Origin: an uncultured Opitutia bacterium
Lineage (GTDB): Bacteria; Verrucomicrobiota; Verrucomicrobiia; Opitutales; UBA953
Direction: 5' to 3'
NCBI GenBank assembly: GCA_903895475.1
Contig: CAITUF010000037.1
Coordinates: 1-31,192 of the forward strand
Length of the DNA stretch: 31,192 nt
Each line of letters opens with the position of its first letter. Within the stretch, counting starts at the first letter, position 1. The position numbers and the translations under genes were made by a program. The notes beneath the pieces are model-generated. The model made no database searches. It was not told the DNA's origin and worked only from the letters and a program-made list of their open reading frames with translations. This document shows positions 16,160-24,381 of the stretch, in pieces.

Positions 16160-17029
16160 TTAGCGGATCATCGCGCCTTCGCGGGAAGCCTTCTTGCGGA
16201 ACTCGGCGAGAATCTTGGCCGTGAGCGGGCCGGGCTTGCCGGTACCGATGGTGCGGGCGTCGACTTCAATGACCGGGATGACCTCGGCGGCAGTGCCCGT
16301 GAGGAAGCATTCGTCGGCGTTCCAGACGTCGTAACGGGTGATGTTGGTCTCCACGCTCGGGATGCCGAGGGCGGCGGCGACTTCGAGAGCGACCTGGCGG
16401 GTGATGCCGACGAGGGCCCCGGTATGGGAGGCCGGCGTGATGAGGCGGCCCTTATGGATGAGGAAGACGTTGTCGCCGGTGCACTCAGAGACGTACCCCT
16501 GTTCATTGAGCATCAGGCACTCATGGAAGCCGTGTTGCTGGGCTTCAATCTTGGCCATGATGTTATTTAGGTAATTCAGCGACTTAATCATCGGTGGCAA
16601 CGCGGCTGGGCTGATGCGGCGCGTCGGCGAGGTGATGATCTTCATGCCCGTGGTGTAGAGTTCCTCGGGGTAGAGTTTGATGGTATCCGCGATGCAAATG
16701 ATCGACGGGGTGGGGCAGTTCTTCGGCGAGAGGCCCAAATCGCCATAGCCGCGTGACACGACGAGGCGGATGTAGCCGTCGGTCAGGTTATTACGACGGC
16801 AGGATTCGCAGACGATGTCGGCAATCTGCTGGCGGGTCCAGGGCATCGTCAGGCAGATGGCCTTGGCGGACATCTCGAGGCGCTCGAGGTGCTCGTCGAG
16901 GCGGAAGACACAGCCTTGGTAGAGGCGGATGCCCTCGAAGATGCCGTCTCCGTAGAGGAAACCGTGGTCAAAGACCGAGATTTTGGCTTCGGCCTTAGGA
17001 TAAAACTTTCCGTCGATATAGACTTCCAT
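16160..17029 (-). CDS. ilvE: Branched-chain-amino-acid aminotransferase, fold type IV
   Basis: PLP enzyme that swaps the amino group between glutamate and branched-chain keto acids. The 289-residue product from the ATG at 17029 starts MEVYIDGKFYPKAEAKISVFDHGFLYGDGIFEGIR, the normal family start; the open frame further upstream to 17086 is not needed. The PLP lysine is Lys149 in PPMIKSLNYLNN, followed by NEQGYVSECTGDNVFLI and ECFLTGTAAEVIPV, which hold the cofactor phosphate. An AAGGTGG sequence lies 14 bp before the ATG. The length matches the shorter IlvE subgroup, and D-amino-acid aminotransferases or ADC lyases are relatives that cannot be fully excluded. It sits between the PaaK-like gene and the ABC exporter, all on one strand. 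Confidence 0.88.
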   Translation of the reverse strand: MEVYIDGKFYPKAEAKISVFDHGFLYGDGIFEGIRLYQGCVFRLDEHLERLEMSAKAICLTMPWTRQQIADIVCESCRRNNLTDGYIRLVVSRGYGDLGLSPKNCPTPSIICIADTIKLYPEELYTTGMKIITSPTRRISPAALPPMIKSLNYLNNIMAKIEAQQHGFHECLMLNEQGYVSECTGDNVFLIHKGRLITPASHTGALVGITRQVALEVAAALGIPSVETNITRYDVWNADECFLTGTAAEVIPVIEVDARTIGTGKPGPLTAKILAEFRKKASREGAMIR

Positions 17030-17115
17030 CGATATAAAAAGCCACCTTGGGCGTTCTTCGGACGGTTTTCCAGCCAGAAGCGACAAAACGCCACTTTTGG
17101 CCTTGGGTGCTCGGT

Positions 17116-18348
17116 TCAGGCCAACCGGACGGTCAGGCGGAACTTCCCGGAGTCCTCTGGGGCGATTAAGACGTCGGTATGCAAATTGACCTCGGCACCG
17201 AGGAGGGCGGAGAGGCGTGACCGCAGGAGGGCGGCGCTGGCGGTGAGTTCGTCGCCGGCTTGCACGGGCATCAAGAAGAGTTCCAAGCGGCCGTCGGTAT
17301 GCTGGCGGAGCTGGTAATGGGCGACATCCCCTAGGTCCGCGAACAGGGCATCGACTTGGCGAGTGGTTGCCACCGTGCCATCGGTGCGGCGCAAGGCATC
17401 GCGGACCCGCCCATGGACGATGTACCCGCCGCTGGTCTGTTCGGCGTAGTCGCCGATGGCGTAACGTAAGAGTGGCAGGTATGGGTTGGTGTGGGTAGTC
17501 ACCAAGAATTGGCCGATACCGCGGGTGTCGCCGTCGACGAGTTCCAGCGTGGCGGTCTGCGTGCTGGGGACGGAAGTGCCGGCGTCTACTTCAATTAGCA
17601 GGTGTCCAGTTTCGCTGGATCCGTAGAGGTTGATTACCGGCACGCCAAAGACACGTTCCATGATGAGACGATGGACCACACTAGTATATTCGTAACTCGT
17701 GAGAATGAAGCGGAGCGACGGGAAGCGCAGTCCATGCCGCTCACAATACAATGCGAACCACATCCCGTGCACGGGGTCGACATCAAGGAACGCCGGCGCC
17801 CACGTGGCCGTTTCTTCCGCCATCTTGGCGAGTTTGGCGTCCGGCAGGCTGAAGGGGATACGCTCTTGGTTGACGTAAAGCGTCGAGCCGAGGGTGCGTT
17901 GTTCGACGTTGAGCCAGCGAGCGAAGCAACTGACGCCACTGCAGCCAGGCGTCGTGAAGACGGCTCGGCGGGCGGCCGGCTCGGCGGCCAGGAGCGCCCG
18001 GATTAAGGAGTTCTGCTGGAAGGCGCGGGCTTCCTGTTCGGCCCACCACGTACGCCCAAAGATGACGTGAACGCTGGCGCCCGAGGTCCCCGATGTGCTT
18101 TCTTCTTCGATGAGGCCATCTGCGGCCAACTTAGGCAGCGAGTAGCCTCGTGGCAGGAAGCCGACGGGAGAGTGTTCGCGGAGCTCTTGTTTACTCAAGC
18201 GAGGCAGGTCAGCCAAGTTAACCGCGGGGCTTGCCAAGGCCTCGGCCCAGTCCGTCCGTTCGTAGAATGGCACGTCCCGCGTCTGCGCAAGCGTGACCGA
18301 CCAAGTAGTCGGGCTAGTCGCAGGCGAGGATAGGGTCGAACTAGGCAT
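17116..18348 (-). CDS. PaaK-like adenylate-forming enzyme (phenylacetate-CoA ligase family), substrate unknown
   Basis: A 410-residue ANL-superfamily protein of the PaaK type. It would activate a carboxylic acid with ATP to an acyl-adenylate and pass it to CoA or another acceptor. Visible core motifs are the phosphate loop TSGTSG (85-90), the A5-like YGSSE (242-246), the ribose-binding Asp300 in RYAIGDY, the hinge GRVRDAL (313-319) and a possible A10 lysine, Lys402, in SGKFRL. The product is slightly shorter than PaaK (about 430-440 residues) and otherwise complete. Two cysteines in TPGCSGVSCFARW (136, 141) are notable but of unknown use. No acyl carrier or thioesterase gene is next to it. 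Neighbours are an FAH-family hydrolase upstream and an aminotransferase downstream. Confidence 0.85.
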   Translation of the reverse strand: MPSSTLSSPATSPTTWSVTLAQTRDVPFYERTDWAEALASPAVNLADLPRLSKQELREHSPVGFLPRGYSLPKLAADGLIEEESTSGTSGASVHVIFGRTWWAEQEARAFQQNSLIRALLAAEPAARRAVFTTPGCSGVSCFARWLNVEQRTLGSTLYVNQERIPFSLPDAKLAKMAEETATWAPAFLDVDPVHGMWFALYCERHGLRFPSLRFILTSYEYTSVVHRLIMERVFGVPVINLYGSSETGHLLIEVDAGTSVPSTQTATLELVDGDTRGIGQFLVTTHTNPYLPLLRYAIGDYAEQTSGGYIVHGRVRDALRRTDGTVATTRQVDALFADLGDVAHYQLRQHTDGRLELFLMPVQAGDELTASAALLRSRLSALLGAEVNLHTDVLIAPEDSGKFRLTVRLA

Positions 18349-18409
18349 GGTGAAGCAGACTTCAGCCTAACGGGAATCGTCCGGTAGGCAAAATAGACAA
18401 CCGTTTAAC

Positions 18410-19216
18410 TTACGCCTCTTCGTCGACTTCGTTGCGGAGCACGCCGATGCCCGAGATTTCTACTTCCATCACGTCGCCTGGCTGCAACCAGCGTGGGGGC
18501 TTCTGGGCCATGCCGACTCCAGCGGGCGTGCCGGTGAGGATGACCGAGCCAGCAGGCAACGTGGAACTCGCGGCCAAGAAAGCGATGAGGTCGGCGACGG
18601 AGAACTGCATCGTGGCGGTCGCGGCCGACTGCATCGTCGTGCCGTTGAGTCGGAAAGATACCTGCAACTGCTGTGGGTCGGGGATTTCGTCCGGTGTCAC
18701 CAAGCAGGGGCCGAGCGGGCAGAAGGTGTCGAAGGATTTGCCGCGGCACCATTGTCCGCCGCCCCATTCCTTTTGCCAGTCGCGGGCGGACACGTCGTTG
18801 GCGCACGTGTAGGCGAGGACATAGTCGAGGGCCTGGGCGGGCGTGACGTTATGGCAGTCACGGCCGATGATGACGGCCAGCTCCGCTTCGTAGTCGACGG
18901 CATCGCTCCGCAGAAAGCGCGGTAGCAACACGGTGCCAGCACCCGTGGCGCTCGCCGGGTTCTTCATGAAGATGGTCGGATGAGCCTGCTGCTGGCTGCC
19001 GAATTCCTTGGCGTGGTCGGCGTAGTTGACGCCCGCACAGAAGATGGCCCGCGGCGTGAAGGGCGCACCCGGGTCAGGGTGGCGGTGGTCGACGACGCGT
19101 TCCGTTAGGGTGAAGCGGCCAGCTTTGTTGATCGCTTCACGCCAGACCCCGGCAGCGTCTTGCGCAGCCGTAACCCTTTGTCCAGTGGCTGGGTCGGTGA
19201 AGGCGAAGACGCGCAT
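18410..19216 (-). CDS. Fumarylacetoacetate hydrolase family protein
   Basis: The 268-residue protein belongs to the FAH superfamily, whose members hydrolyse, decarboxylate or isomerise beta-dicarbonyl or acylpyruvate compounds with a divalent metal. Metal ligands are visible as DYEAELAVIIGR (Glu110, Glu112) and ANDVSARD (Asp141). GKSFDTFCPLGP (159-170) and ILTGTPAGVG are further family marks, as is the N-terminal CAGVNYADHAKE. The exact substrate cannot be told: ureidoglycolate lyase-like, acylpyruvase-like and homoprotocatechuate-pathway enzymes all look like this. It is the first gene of the minus-strand run that continues with the PaaK-like gene 61 bp downstream. A 138-bp region separates it from the divergent Gfo/Idh/MocA gene. 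Confidence 0.92.
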   Translation of the reverse strand: MRVFAFTDPATGQRVTAAQDAAGVWREAINKAGRFTLTERVVDHRHPDPGAPFTPRAIFCAGVNYADHAKEFGSQQQAHPTIFMKNPASATGAGTVLLPRFLRSDAVDYEAELAVIIGRDCHNVTPAQALDYVLAYTCANDVSARDWQKEWGGGQWCRGKSFDTFCPLGPCLVTPDEIPDPQQLQVSFRLNGTTMQSAATATMQFSVADLIAFLAASSTLPAGSVILTGTPAGVGMAQKPPRWLQPGDVMEVEISGIGVLRNEVDEEA

Positions 19217-19354
19217 GGCCGCACGCTGGTTAACTCAAGGCTCTCAGGCAAGTTCGCCTTCCTTACGAACGGTATGGGTCATATACCTTATTTTATTGGG
19301 CCAGCGGGAACTATAGGGGTTGAAGGGGGTCTTGAAAGCACCTACCCCTCGACT

Positions 19355-20644
19355 ATGCGATTACCCCGTCGTTCCTTCCTCCAGAATACTGCCATTGCAG
19401 CCGCTGGCTTTACCATCATTCCGCGCCACGTTTTGGGCCGCGGTTTCGTCCCCCCCAGCGAGACGCTTAATCACGTCATTGTTGGTTGCGGTGGCATCTC
19501 CGGTTCCGGTGCTCACTTCGGCGACCACATGAAGGGCGCGCACCGCATCCTCGCGGTCTGCGACGTGGATGATAACCATGCCAACAACCGCGTTAACCAG
19601 GTGAAGGCCGCTGGGGGCGGTACCCCTAAGAGCACGCGCGACTTCCGTGAGGTCATTGGCCTCGCCGATGCCGACGTCGTCCACGTCTGTACCCCGCCGC
19701 ACTGGCATGGCGTCATCTCTGCCGCGGCCGCTCGCCTCGGTAAGTCTGTTTGGTGCGAGAAGCCTATGACCCGTACAATCGGCGAAGGCCTTGCGCTCCG
19801 TAAGGTCGTACAGGAGACCGGCGTCCCTTTTCGCATTAATACTTGGTTCCGCCTTAATACCACCAACTACTATGGCGTTGGCCCAGCTCGCGAGATTCGT
19901 CGCGTCGTGGCCAGCGGCGTCCTCGGTGGTCCGCTGACCGTACGCCTCGCTTGCGTTGGTGGTATCGCCTGGAAGGTGAATCTCTGGACTGGTAAGCCCA
20001 ACCTCACGCCGCAGGCCGTGCCTGCGCACCTCGATTGGGATATGTACTGCGGCCCTTCGCCGATCATTCCCTATCACCCGCACCGCTGTCACGGGTCCTT
20101 CCGTGGCTATTGGAATTTCGACCAAGGCGGTTTAGGCGACATGGGCCAGCACTTCTTGGATCCCGTGCAGTATTTCATCGGCAAGGATAACGAGTTCCCC
20201 GTTTCCGTTGATTGCGATGCGCCGCCCCAGGATCCGGTGGCGTGCGGCGTCTGGAAGACCGTTACCATGACCTACGCTGATGGCACCCGCATCATCCTCG
20301 AGTCCGAACTGGCCGAGAAGGGCGAGAAGCCTTTCATCGAAGGTCCGAACGGTAAGCTCTTCGCTAACTTGCGCTCCGATCGTCCGGAACTCATCCGTAA
20401 GGCGATGGAATACCCGCTTCCGGAGCGCCAGGAGGACGATTTCGACCTGTCCTCCCGTGAGCGCCGTCCGTTCGGTTACGGCGTGAACGAGGCCTTCCAT
20501 AGCTCCACGTTGGTTAACCTCGCTGCCTTGTCGGTGCGCCTGGGCCGTAAACTTAAGTTCAAGCCCGACGGCTCGGGCTTCGTCGGCGACGCCCAGGCCG
20601 ACCGTCTCCACTCGCCCATCCTGCGCGGGCCTTGGACCATCTAA
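19355..20644 (+). CDS. Tat-exported Gfo/Idh/MocA family oxidoreductase
   Basis: A 429-residue NAD(P)-dependent oxidoreductase of the kind that is highly multiplied in planctomycetes and Verrucomicrobiota, where it usually acts on sugars or sugar derivatives. From the ATG at 19355 it begins MRLPRRSFLQNTAIAAAGF, a twin-arginine signal (Arg5-Arg6) directing folded export. The Rossmann fold follows with VIVGCGGISGSG (42-52), and the family EKP motif is in VWCEKPMTR (Glu135-Lys136-Pro137). The C-terminal half holds WNFDQGGLGDMGQHFLDP, a common feature of these exported members. Homology starts at this ATG; the open frame upstream overlaps the FAH gene and is shadow. Substrate not determinable. An exported helical protein lies 31 bp downstream. 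Confidence 0.93.
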   Translation: MRLPRRSFLQNTAIAAAGFTIIPRHVLGRGFVPPSETLNHVIVGCGGISGSGAHFGDHMKGAHRILAVCDVDDNHANNRVNQVKAAGGGTPKSTRDFREVIGLADADVVHVCTPPHWHGVISAAAARLGKSVWCEKPMTRTIGEGLALRKVVQETGVPFRINTWFRLNTTNYYGVGPAREIRRVVASGVLGGPLTVRLACVGGIAWKVNLWTGKPNLTPQAVPAHLDWDMYCGPSPIIPYHPHRCHGSFRGYWNFDQGGLGDMGQHFLDPVQYFIGKDNEFPVSVDCDAPPQDPVACGVWKTVTMTYADGTRIILESELAEKGEKPFIEGPNGKLFANLRSDRPELIRKAMEYPLPERQEDDFDLSSRERRPFGYGVNEAFHSSTLVNLAALSVRLGRKLKFKPDGSGFVGDAQADRLHSPILRGPWTI

Positions 20645-20675
20645 GCTTCACGTTATTCGCCCTCGATTACGTTCT

Positions 20676-21575
20676 ATGAAATCTCGCCACTTTTTCCTCT
20701 TCCTCGCTGTCGCCGCGCTCGGCACGGTTGCCCGCGCCGAAGATAAGCCCGCACCCAAGGCAGCAGCCAAACCCGCCGTCGCTAAAGCCAAGGAGGCCGA
20801 TGCCAATGAGCCCCGCGTGAAGGCCATGCAGGAAGCCATCAACACCTCGCGCCAGTTCGCTAACCCCTCGCCCGAGGCGGCGGCTTGGTTTGGTAAACTC
20901 CGTGCCCAGCGGGCCGCCAGCAAGGATGCGGAAGAACAGGCCGCGCTCGACACGGCGATTCTCTTCGATCCAGCGGTCGCCGCGACTTCACCACTTGGTA
21001 AGGAACCATTAAAGAACTACCCAGCACCTGAAGTCTCTTCGACCCTCGGTAAGTTGGCGGCCACCGAGCGCGCTCTTGACCTCGGTCAGAAGCCGACGGC
21101 GTTGTCCGTTGCCGAGCTGACTGAACTCGCCAACGGCAAGGATGCGGATTTTGCCGCACGTTCCCTGCGCCTACTTCGTCGGGTCGATGCGGCGGCCGCT
21201 GCTCCCTTGCTTTGGAAGCGCTTGGCCGTTGCTTCCCAGCGTTCGGAATTGAAGCAGATTGAAGACGAAATCATGCGGCTGCCGGTTGCTCAGGTCGGTC
21301 AGGGCTTCCCCACCTTTGCGGAAATCGAAAAAGGCCCGCTCGCCGCTAAGGCTGCGTGGGTGCGTGTCATCGCTGTGCGGCCCTCGCTGAAGGCCGATAA
21401 GGCCGTCATCCTCGGGTTGCTTAAAGGCCCCGCCAACGAATTGACGGAGGCCGCCTGGGATGCGGTTCCGGCTGTGTTCAATGCCGCCGATAAGGCTAAG
21501 CTCGAAGAAGCCTCCAAGGGTCTGTCGGAGCGCCTAGCGCCTCGGGCCAAGGCAGCCTTAGCTTTGCTGAAGTAA
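20676..21575 (+). CDS. Exported Ala-rich helical protein, unknown function
   Basis: The 299-residue protein begins with a signal peptide (MKSRHFFLFLAVAALGTVARA, cleavage near residue 21) followed by a Lys/Ala/Pro-rich linker (about 22-48). The rest is predicted helical by eye and built of repeated amphipathic segments such as LTELANGKDADFAARSLRLLRR and AAPLLWKRLAVASQRSELKQI, which suggests a HEAT- or TPR-like solenoid. There is no enzyme motif or lipobox. I do not recognise it. It follows the Gfo/Idh/MocA gene closely, so it may be cotranscribed with it, and precedes aroK by 66 bp. Confidence 0.75.
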   Translation: MKSRHFFLFLAVAALGTVARAEDKPAPKAAAKPAVAKAKEADANEPRVKAMQEAINTSRQFANPSPEAAAWFGKLRAQRAASKDAEEQAALDTAILFDPAVAATSPLGKEPLKNYPAPEVSSTLGKLAATERALDLGQKPTALSVAELTELANGKDADFAARSLRLLRRVDAAAAAPLLWKRLAVASQRSELKQIEDEIMRLPVAQVGQGFPTFAEIEKGPLAAKAAWVRVIAVRPSLKADKAVILGLLKGPANELTEAAWDAVPAVFNAADKAKLEEASKGLSERLAPRAKAALALLK

Positions 21576-21641
21576 GTTCGTCGGTTTCATTGGGTAGGAT
21601 TGTCGCTTGCCGAAAGGCAGGGGACGCCCTTGCCTTTCAGT

Positions 21642-22214
21642 ATGACGTCCGGTGACCAGTCTAACCCGCAGCCTAACCTAATCCTCGCTGGATTCATGGG
21701 CACGGGGAAGTCTGCCTTGGGTCGGCAGTTGGCTAAACGCTGGCGTCGACGCTTTGTCGACACGGACGAGCTCGTCGAGAAGCTCGCGGGGGCTTCGATT
21801 GCCGATATCTTCGCCCAGCAGGGGGAAGACCATTTCCGCGCCTTGGAACGCAAGGTCGTCGAAGAACTCCTGCCCGAATCCGATGCCATCATCGCCTGTG
21901 GCGGTGGACTCGTCGTTCAGCCTGGCATGATCGAACTCGTCCGGGCGAAGGGTATCGTCGTCACGCTCTTTGCCTCGGTGGAGACCATCTTACGCCGGAC
22001 GGCAGGTAATTCCCGTCGACCGCTCCTGACGGGCGAAGACCCGGAAGTTAAGATTCGCGAACTCATGAAGAAGCGCGAACAGGCTTACATGCAGGCGGGC
22101 ATCGCGGTCTACACTGATGGCCGCTCGCTCCAGCAACTCTGTGTGATCGTTGAGCGCGTCTATGAGCGGGAAGCCCGGGCGGTGCTTAAGGATCGCTCCA
22201 AAAAAGCGGACTAA
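21642..22214 (+). CDS. aroK: Shikimate kinase
   Basis: Phosphorylates shikimate at the 3-position, the fifth step of the chorismate pathway, in the cytoplasm. From the ATG at 21642 the product is 190 residues, close to the usual 170-180, with a short N-terminal tail. Walker A is GFMGTGKS (17-24), the shikimate-binding Asp is in VDTDELVE (about 40-42), the Arg is in FRALERKV, the GGG of IACGGGLV lies at 87-89, and the lid Arg is in NSRRPLL. An in-frame TTG at 21600 exists but would add residues outside the family. The first pathway enzyme, DAHP synthase, is encoded about 2.8 kb downstream. The 3' end overlaps the convergent aat gene by 29 bp. Confidence 0.95.
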   Translation: MTSGDQSNPQPNLILAGFMGTGKSALGRQLAKRWRRRFVDTDELVEKLAGASIADIFAQQGEDHFRALERKVVEELLPESDAIIACGGGLVVQPGMIELVRAKGIVVTLFASVETILRRTAGNSRRPLLTGEDPEVKIRELMKKREQAYMQAGIAVYTDGRSLQQLCVIVERVYEREARAVLKDRSKKAD

Positions 22215-22869
22215 CCCACGCTTCGGCCGCGGGAGCTTGGTCGCGTTCCATCGCCAGTACCTTCAGGAAGTCCGACCGGCGAACCCCGCCAGCGCCCAAG
22301 GAGGCCAGGTGGGGTGTGGGCATTTGGCAATCGATGAGCACGTAGCCCGAGGCTTTGAGACGCTCGACCAAGGAGACAAAGCCGACTTTCGACGCGTCGC
22401 TGCGGGTGTGGAACATGGACTCGCCGTGGAAGATACGGCCGATGCTGACCCCGTAAAGGCCGCCGACGAGTTCACCTTGCCAGAAGACTTCGACGCTGTG
22501 GGCGTACCCTTTTCGGTGCAGCTCCACATAGGCGGCAATCATGTCCTCCGTAATCCAGGTGCCGAACTGCCCTTGGCGGGGGACCGCTGCGCAGCGGCGC
22601 ATGACCCCTTCGAAGTCTTGGTCGAGCGTGACCTTCCAGCCCTTCTTCCGCATCGTCTTGCGGAGGCTATCCGTCACTCGGAGTTCGTCGGGCAGGAGCA
22701 CAAACCGGGGACTCGGGCAGAACCACTTCACTGGCTCATCCTCCGAGTACCAAGGAAAAACCCCGTGTCGGTAGGCCGACAGCAGGGTGGAAAAGTCTAA
22801 CTTACCGCCGACATGGAGCGGGCCGCGGGCTGGAGCCTTCGCGGGATCGCCATAGGGCCACTCGTACAT
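22186..22869 (-). CDS. aat: Leucyl/phenylalanyl-tRNA--protein transferase
   Basis: Adds Leu or Phe from aminoacyl-tRNA to the N-terminal Arg or Lys of proteins, making an N-degron read by ClpS/ClpAP. The 227-residue length is typical. Family motifs are FPWYSEDEPVKWFCPSPR (about 39-56), GTWITEDMIAAYVELHRKGYAHSVE, LVGGLYGVSIGRIFHGESMF and the C-terminal GYVLIDCQMPTPHLASLGAGGVRRSDFL. The start at 22869 gives MYEWPYGDP; no SD is visible. It overlaps the 3' end of aroK on the opposite strand by 29 bp. The partner genes clpS and clpA are not in the window. Confidence 0.96.
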   Translation of the reverse strand: MYEWPYGDPAKAPARGPLHVGGKLDFSTLLSAYRHGVFPWYSEDEPVKWFCPSPRFVLLPDELRVTDSLRKTMRKKGWKVTLDQDFEGVMRRCAAVPRQGQFGTWITEDMIAAYVELHRKGYAHSVEVFWQGELVGGLYGVSIGRIFHGESMFHTRSDASKVGFVSLVERLKASGYVLIDCQMPTPHLASLGAGGVRRSDFLKVLAMERDQAPAAEAWVSPLFWSDP

Positions 22870-22907
22870 CGCCGATAATCAACGACGCCGAGCGACCTAT
22901 CGCAAGG

Positions 22908-23243
22908 TTAGTCCTTGGTGATGTTGTAGACCGACGGAATCGACACGCCGAGCTCAGCGGCGATTTCGCGGACGGGGGAGCCCTTCTTGCGCATGGTCTT
23001 AGCCTTGGTGCGCATGGCATCGCTAATCTGGGCGCGGGCACGGTTCGGGCGCGAGAGCAGTTTCAGGAGCCGACGGGACAGTTCGTTCTTGGATAGGGCA
23101 GCGACCTCTTTCTCGAGCGCCGAGTGGCGGTCAGAGTTTTCCATGTCCCAAGACTGGACGGCGAGGTCGCGGGCTCGGGACAAGGTAGCCCGGACGAAGG
23201 CGTCTTTGGTCGTGAAATTACTAGGTGTGAGGTCGATTTTCAT
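22908..23243 (-). CDS. Small helix-turn-helix DNA-binding protein, unknown regulon
   Basis: A 111-residue basic protein (from the ATG at 23243). Its last 35 residues form a resolvase/Hin-type helix-turn-helix: MRTKAKTMRKKGSPVREI then AAELGVSIPSVYNITKD, where the recognition helix ends almost at the stop. The N-terminal part is helical and charged (ATLSRARDLAVQSW; ALEKEVAALSKNELSRRLLKLLSR), perhaps a dimerisation or coiled-coil segment. There is no recombinase catalytic domain, so it is not an intact resolvase. A TTG at 23285 with AAGGAG 14 nt upstream would add 14 residues and is the alternative start. Upstream lies an AT-rich region with a promoter and a palindrome, so self-regulation is plausible. 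I do not recognise the family. Confidence 0.72.
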   Translation of the reverse strand: MKIDLTPSNFTTKDAFVRATLSRARDLAVQSWDMENSDRHSALEKEVAALSKNELSRRLLKLLSRPNRARAQISDAMRTKAKTMRKKGSPVREIAAELGVSIPSVYNITKD

Positions 23244-23309
23244 TTGGAAGGTGGAATGAAGGTTTTTGACAATGGAAGATTCCAATGGTCTAACCCGTAC
23301 TCCTTACCA

Positions 23310-23336
23310 AATTTAATAATAATTCCAGCAAGTCAA
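23310..23336 (-). promoter_or_regulatory. Candidate promoter of the small HTH gene
   Basis: On the minus strand TTGACT (23331-23336, 5/6) is followed after 15 bp by TAAATT (23310-23315, 4/6). The start would fall near 23303, ahead of both possible start codons. The 15-bp spacing is short. The surrounding stretch from about 23306 to 23390 is strikingly AT-rich for this window. Confidence 0.35.
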
Positions 23337-23344
23337 ATCTGACT
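23331..23344. promoter_or_regulatory. Palindrome over the -35 box, possible operator
   Basis: AGTCA, four bases (AATC), then TGACT form a perfect 5-bp inverted repeat that overlaps the -35-like box of the small HTH gene. It is placed where a repressor would block transcription. It is short enough to arise by chance in such a sequence. Confidence 0.3.
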
Positions 23345-23403
23345 AACAGGTTTTTACTAATTATTTACCTTATTAAAAACTCTAGTAAACCCCTTAAGAA
23401 CCC

Positions 23404-24381
23404 CTAACGGCTCCACTCCAGCATGCGGCGGAGGGGGACCTCGGCCGCGGCCCGGATCGCTTCGGGCAAGGTGATTTCAGGGGTGCCACTTTTTAAGCAG
23501 TCCCGGACCTTCTGGAGGGTATTCATCTTCATAAACCTGCATTCATTACAGGCGCAACGGTCGGTCGGGGCCGCCACAAAGGTCTTATTGGGCACTTCCC
23601 GGCGGAGGCGATGGATCATACCGGACTCGGTCGTGACGATGAGGGTGTCGGCCTTTTGCTGCCGGCTCCACTCCACCATGAGCTCGGTCGAACAGACCAT
23701 ATCTGCCATCTCCCGGACGGCTTCGGTGCACTCGGGATGAGCAACGACGGGCGCGCCCGGGTGTGCGGCTTTGGCGCGGAGGAGGGCGCCCGGCGTGAAT
23801 TGGACGTGGGCGTAGCAATTGCCCGGCCAGAGCTGCATCGCCCGGCCGGTCTTCTTCGAGACCCACTGCCCGAGGTTCTGGTCGGGGACAAAAAGGATGG
23901 GTCGGTCGGCGGGGACCTTATTGACAATTTTTGAGGCATTACCGCTGGTGACGATGACGTCACAGAGGGCTTTCACGGCAGCGCTGCAGTTAATGTATGC
24001 CACGACGTATAGGTCAGGCTGCGCGGCCTTGATGGCTGCCAGCTTTTCGGCGGGGCAGGAGTCGGCCAGTGAACAGCCGGCTTCAATATCGGGCAGGAGC
24101 ACGCGCCTAGTGGGGTTCACAATCTTGGCCGTCTCGGCCATGAAGTGCACTCCGCAGAAGACGATCGTGGCGTTCTTTGCTTCGGCGGCCTTGTACGCCA
24201 GGCCGAGCGAATCTCCCACGTAGTCGGCAACGCCTTGGATGTCTTCACACTGGTAGTTGTGTGCGAGGATCAGTGCGTCCTTTTCTTTCTTGAGGGCGAG
24301 GACTTCACGTTGCAGGTCGGTCAGCGGGAGGCCGCCGGCGGGCAGGGGAGGGAAGACCATAGCGGTCGGATAAGGGGTCAT
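23404..24381 (-). CDS. nadA: Quinolinate synthase
   Basis: Condenses iminoaspartate and dihydroxyacetone phosphate to quinolinate in de novo NAD synthesis, using an oxygen-sensitive [4Fe-4S] cluster. The 325-residue product has the three-domain repeat of the family: ILAHNYQCEDIQGVADYVGDSLGL (38-61), VVAYINCSAAVKALCDVIVTSGNA (126-149), MQLWPGNCYAHVQF (182-195), HPECTEAVREMAD (215-227) and CNECRFMKMNTLQKV (278-292). Cluster cysteines are probably Cys132 or Cys140, Cys218 and one of Cys276/278/281. Its start overlaps the stop of the Fur-like gene by 4 bp, so the two are translationally coupled. nadB and nadC are not in the window. Confidence 0.96.
   Translation of the reverse strand: MTPYPTAMVFPPLPAGGLPLTDLQREVLALKKEKDALILAHNYQCEDIQGVADYVGDSLGLAYKAAEAKNATIVFCGVHFMAETAKIVNPTRRVLLPDIEAGCSLADSCPAEKLAAIKAAQPDLYVVAYINCSAAVKALCDVIVTSGNASKIVNKVPADRPILFVPDQNLGQWVSKKTGRAMQLWPGNCYAHVQFTPGALLRAKAAHPGAPVVAHPECTEAVREMADMVCSTELMVEWSRQQKADTLIVTTESGMIHRLRREVPNKTFVAAPTDRCACNECRFMKMNTLQKVRDCLKSGTPEITLPEAIRAAAEVPLRRMLEWSR

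Noticed and set aside
19271..19297. Hairpin GGTAT-N7-ATACC followed by TTATTTTATT, terminator-like on the plus strand
   Set aside because: The stem is only 5 bp and no plus-strand gene ends upstream. It lies in the divergent region between the FAH and Gfo/Idh/MocA genes, where no other clear signal was found.
19361..20125. Open frame of 254 codons on the minus strand, opposite the Gfo/Idh/MocA gene
   Set aside because: The plus-strand reading has a Tat signal, Rossmann motif and EKP motif; the minus frame has none.
22908..23285. Small HTH protein as an intact transposon resolvase
   Set aside because: Only the DNA-binding end resembles resolvases; there is no catalytic serine domain, and no inverted repeats or transposase lie nearby.
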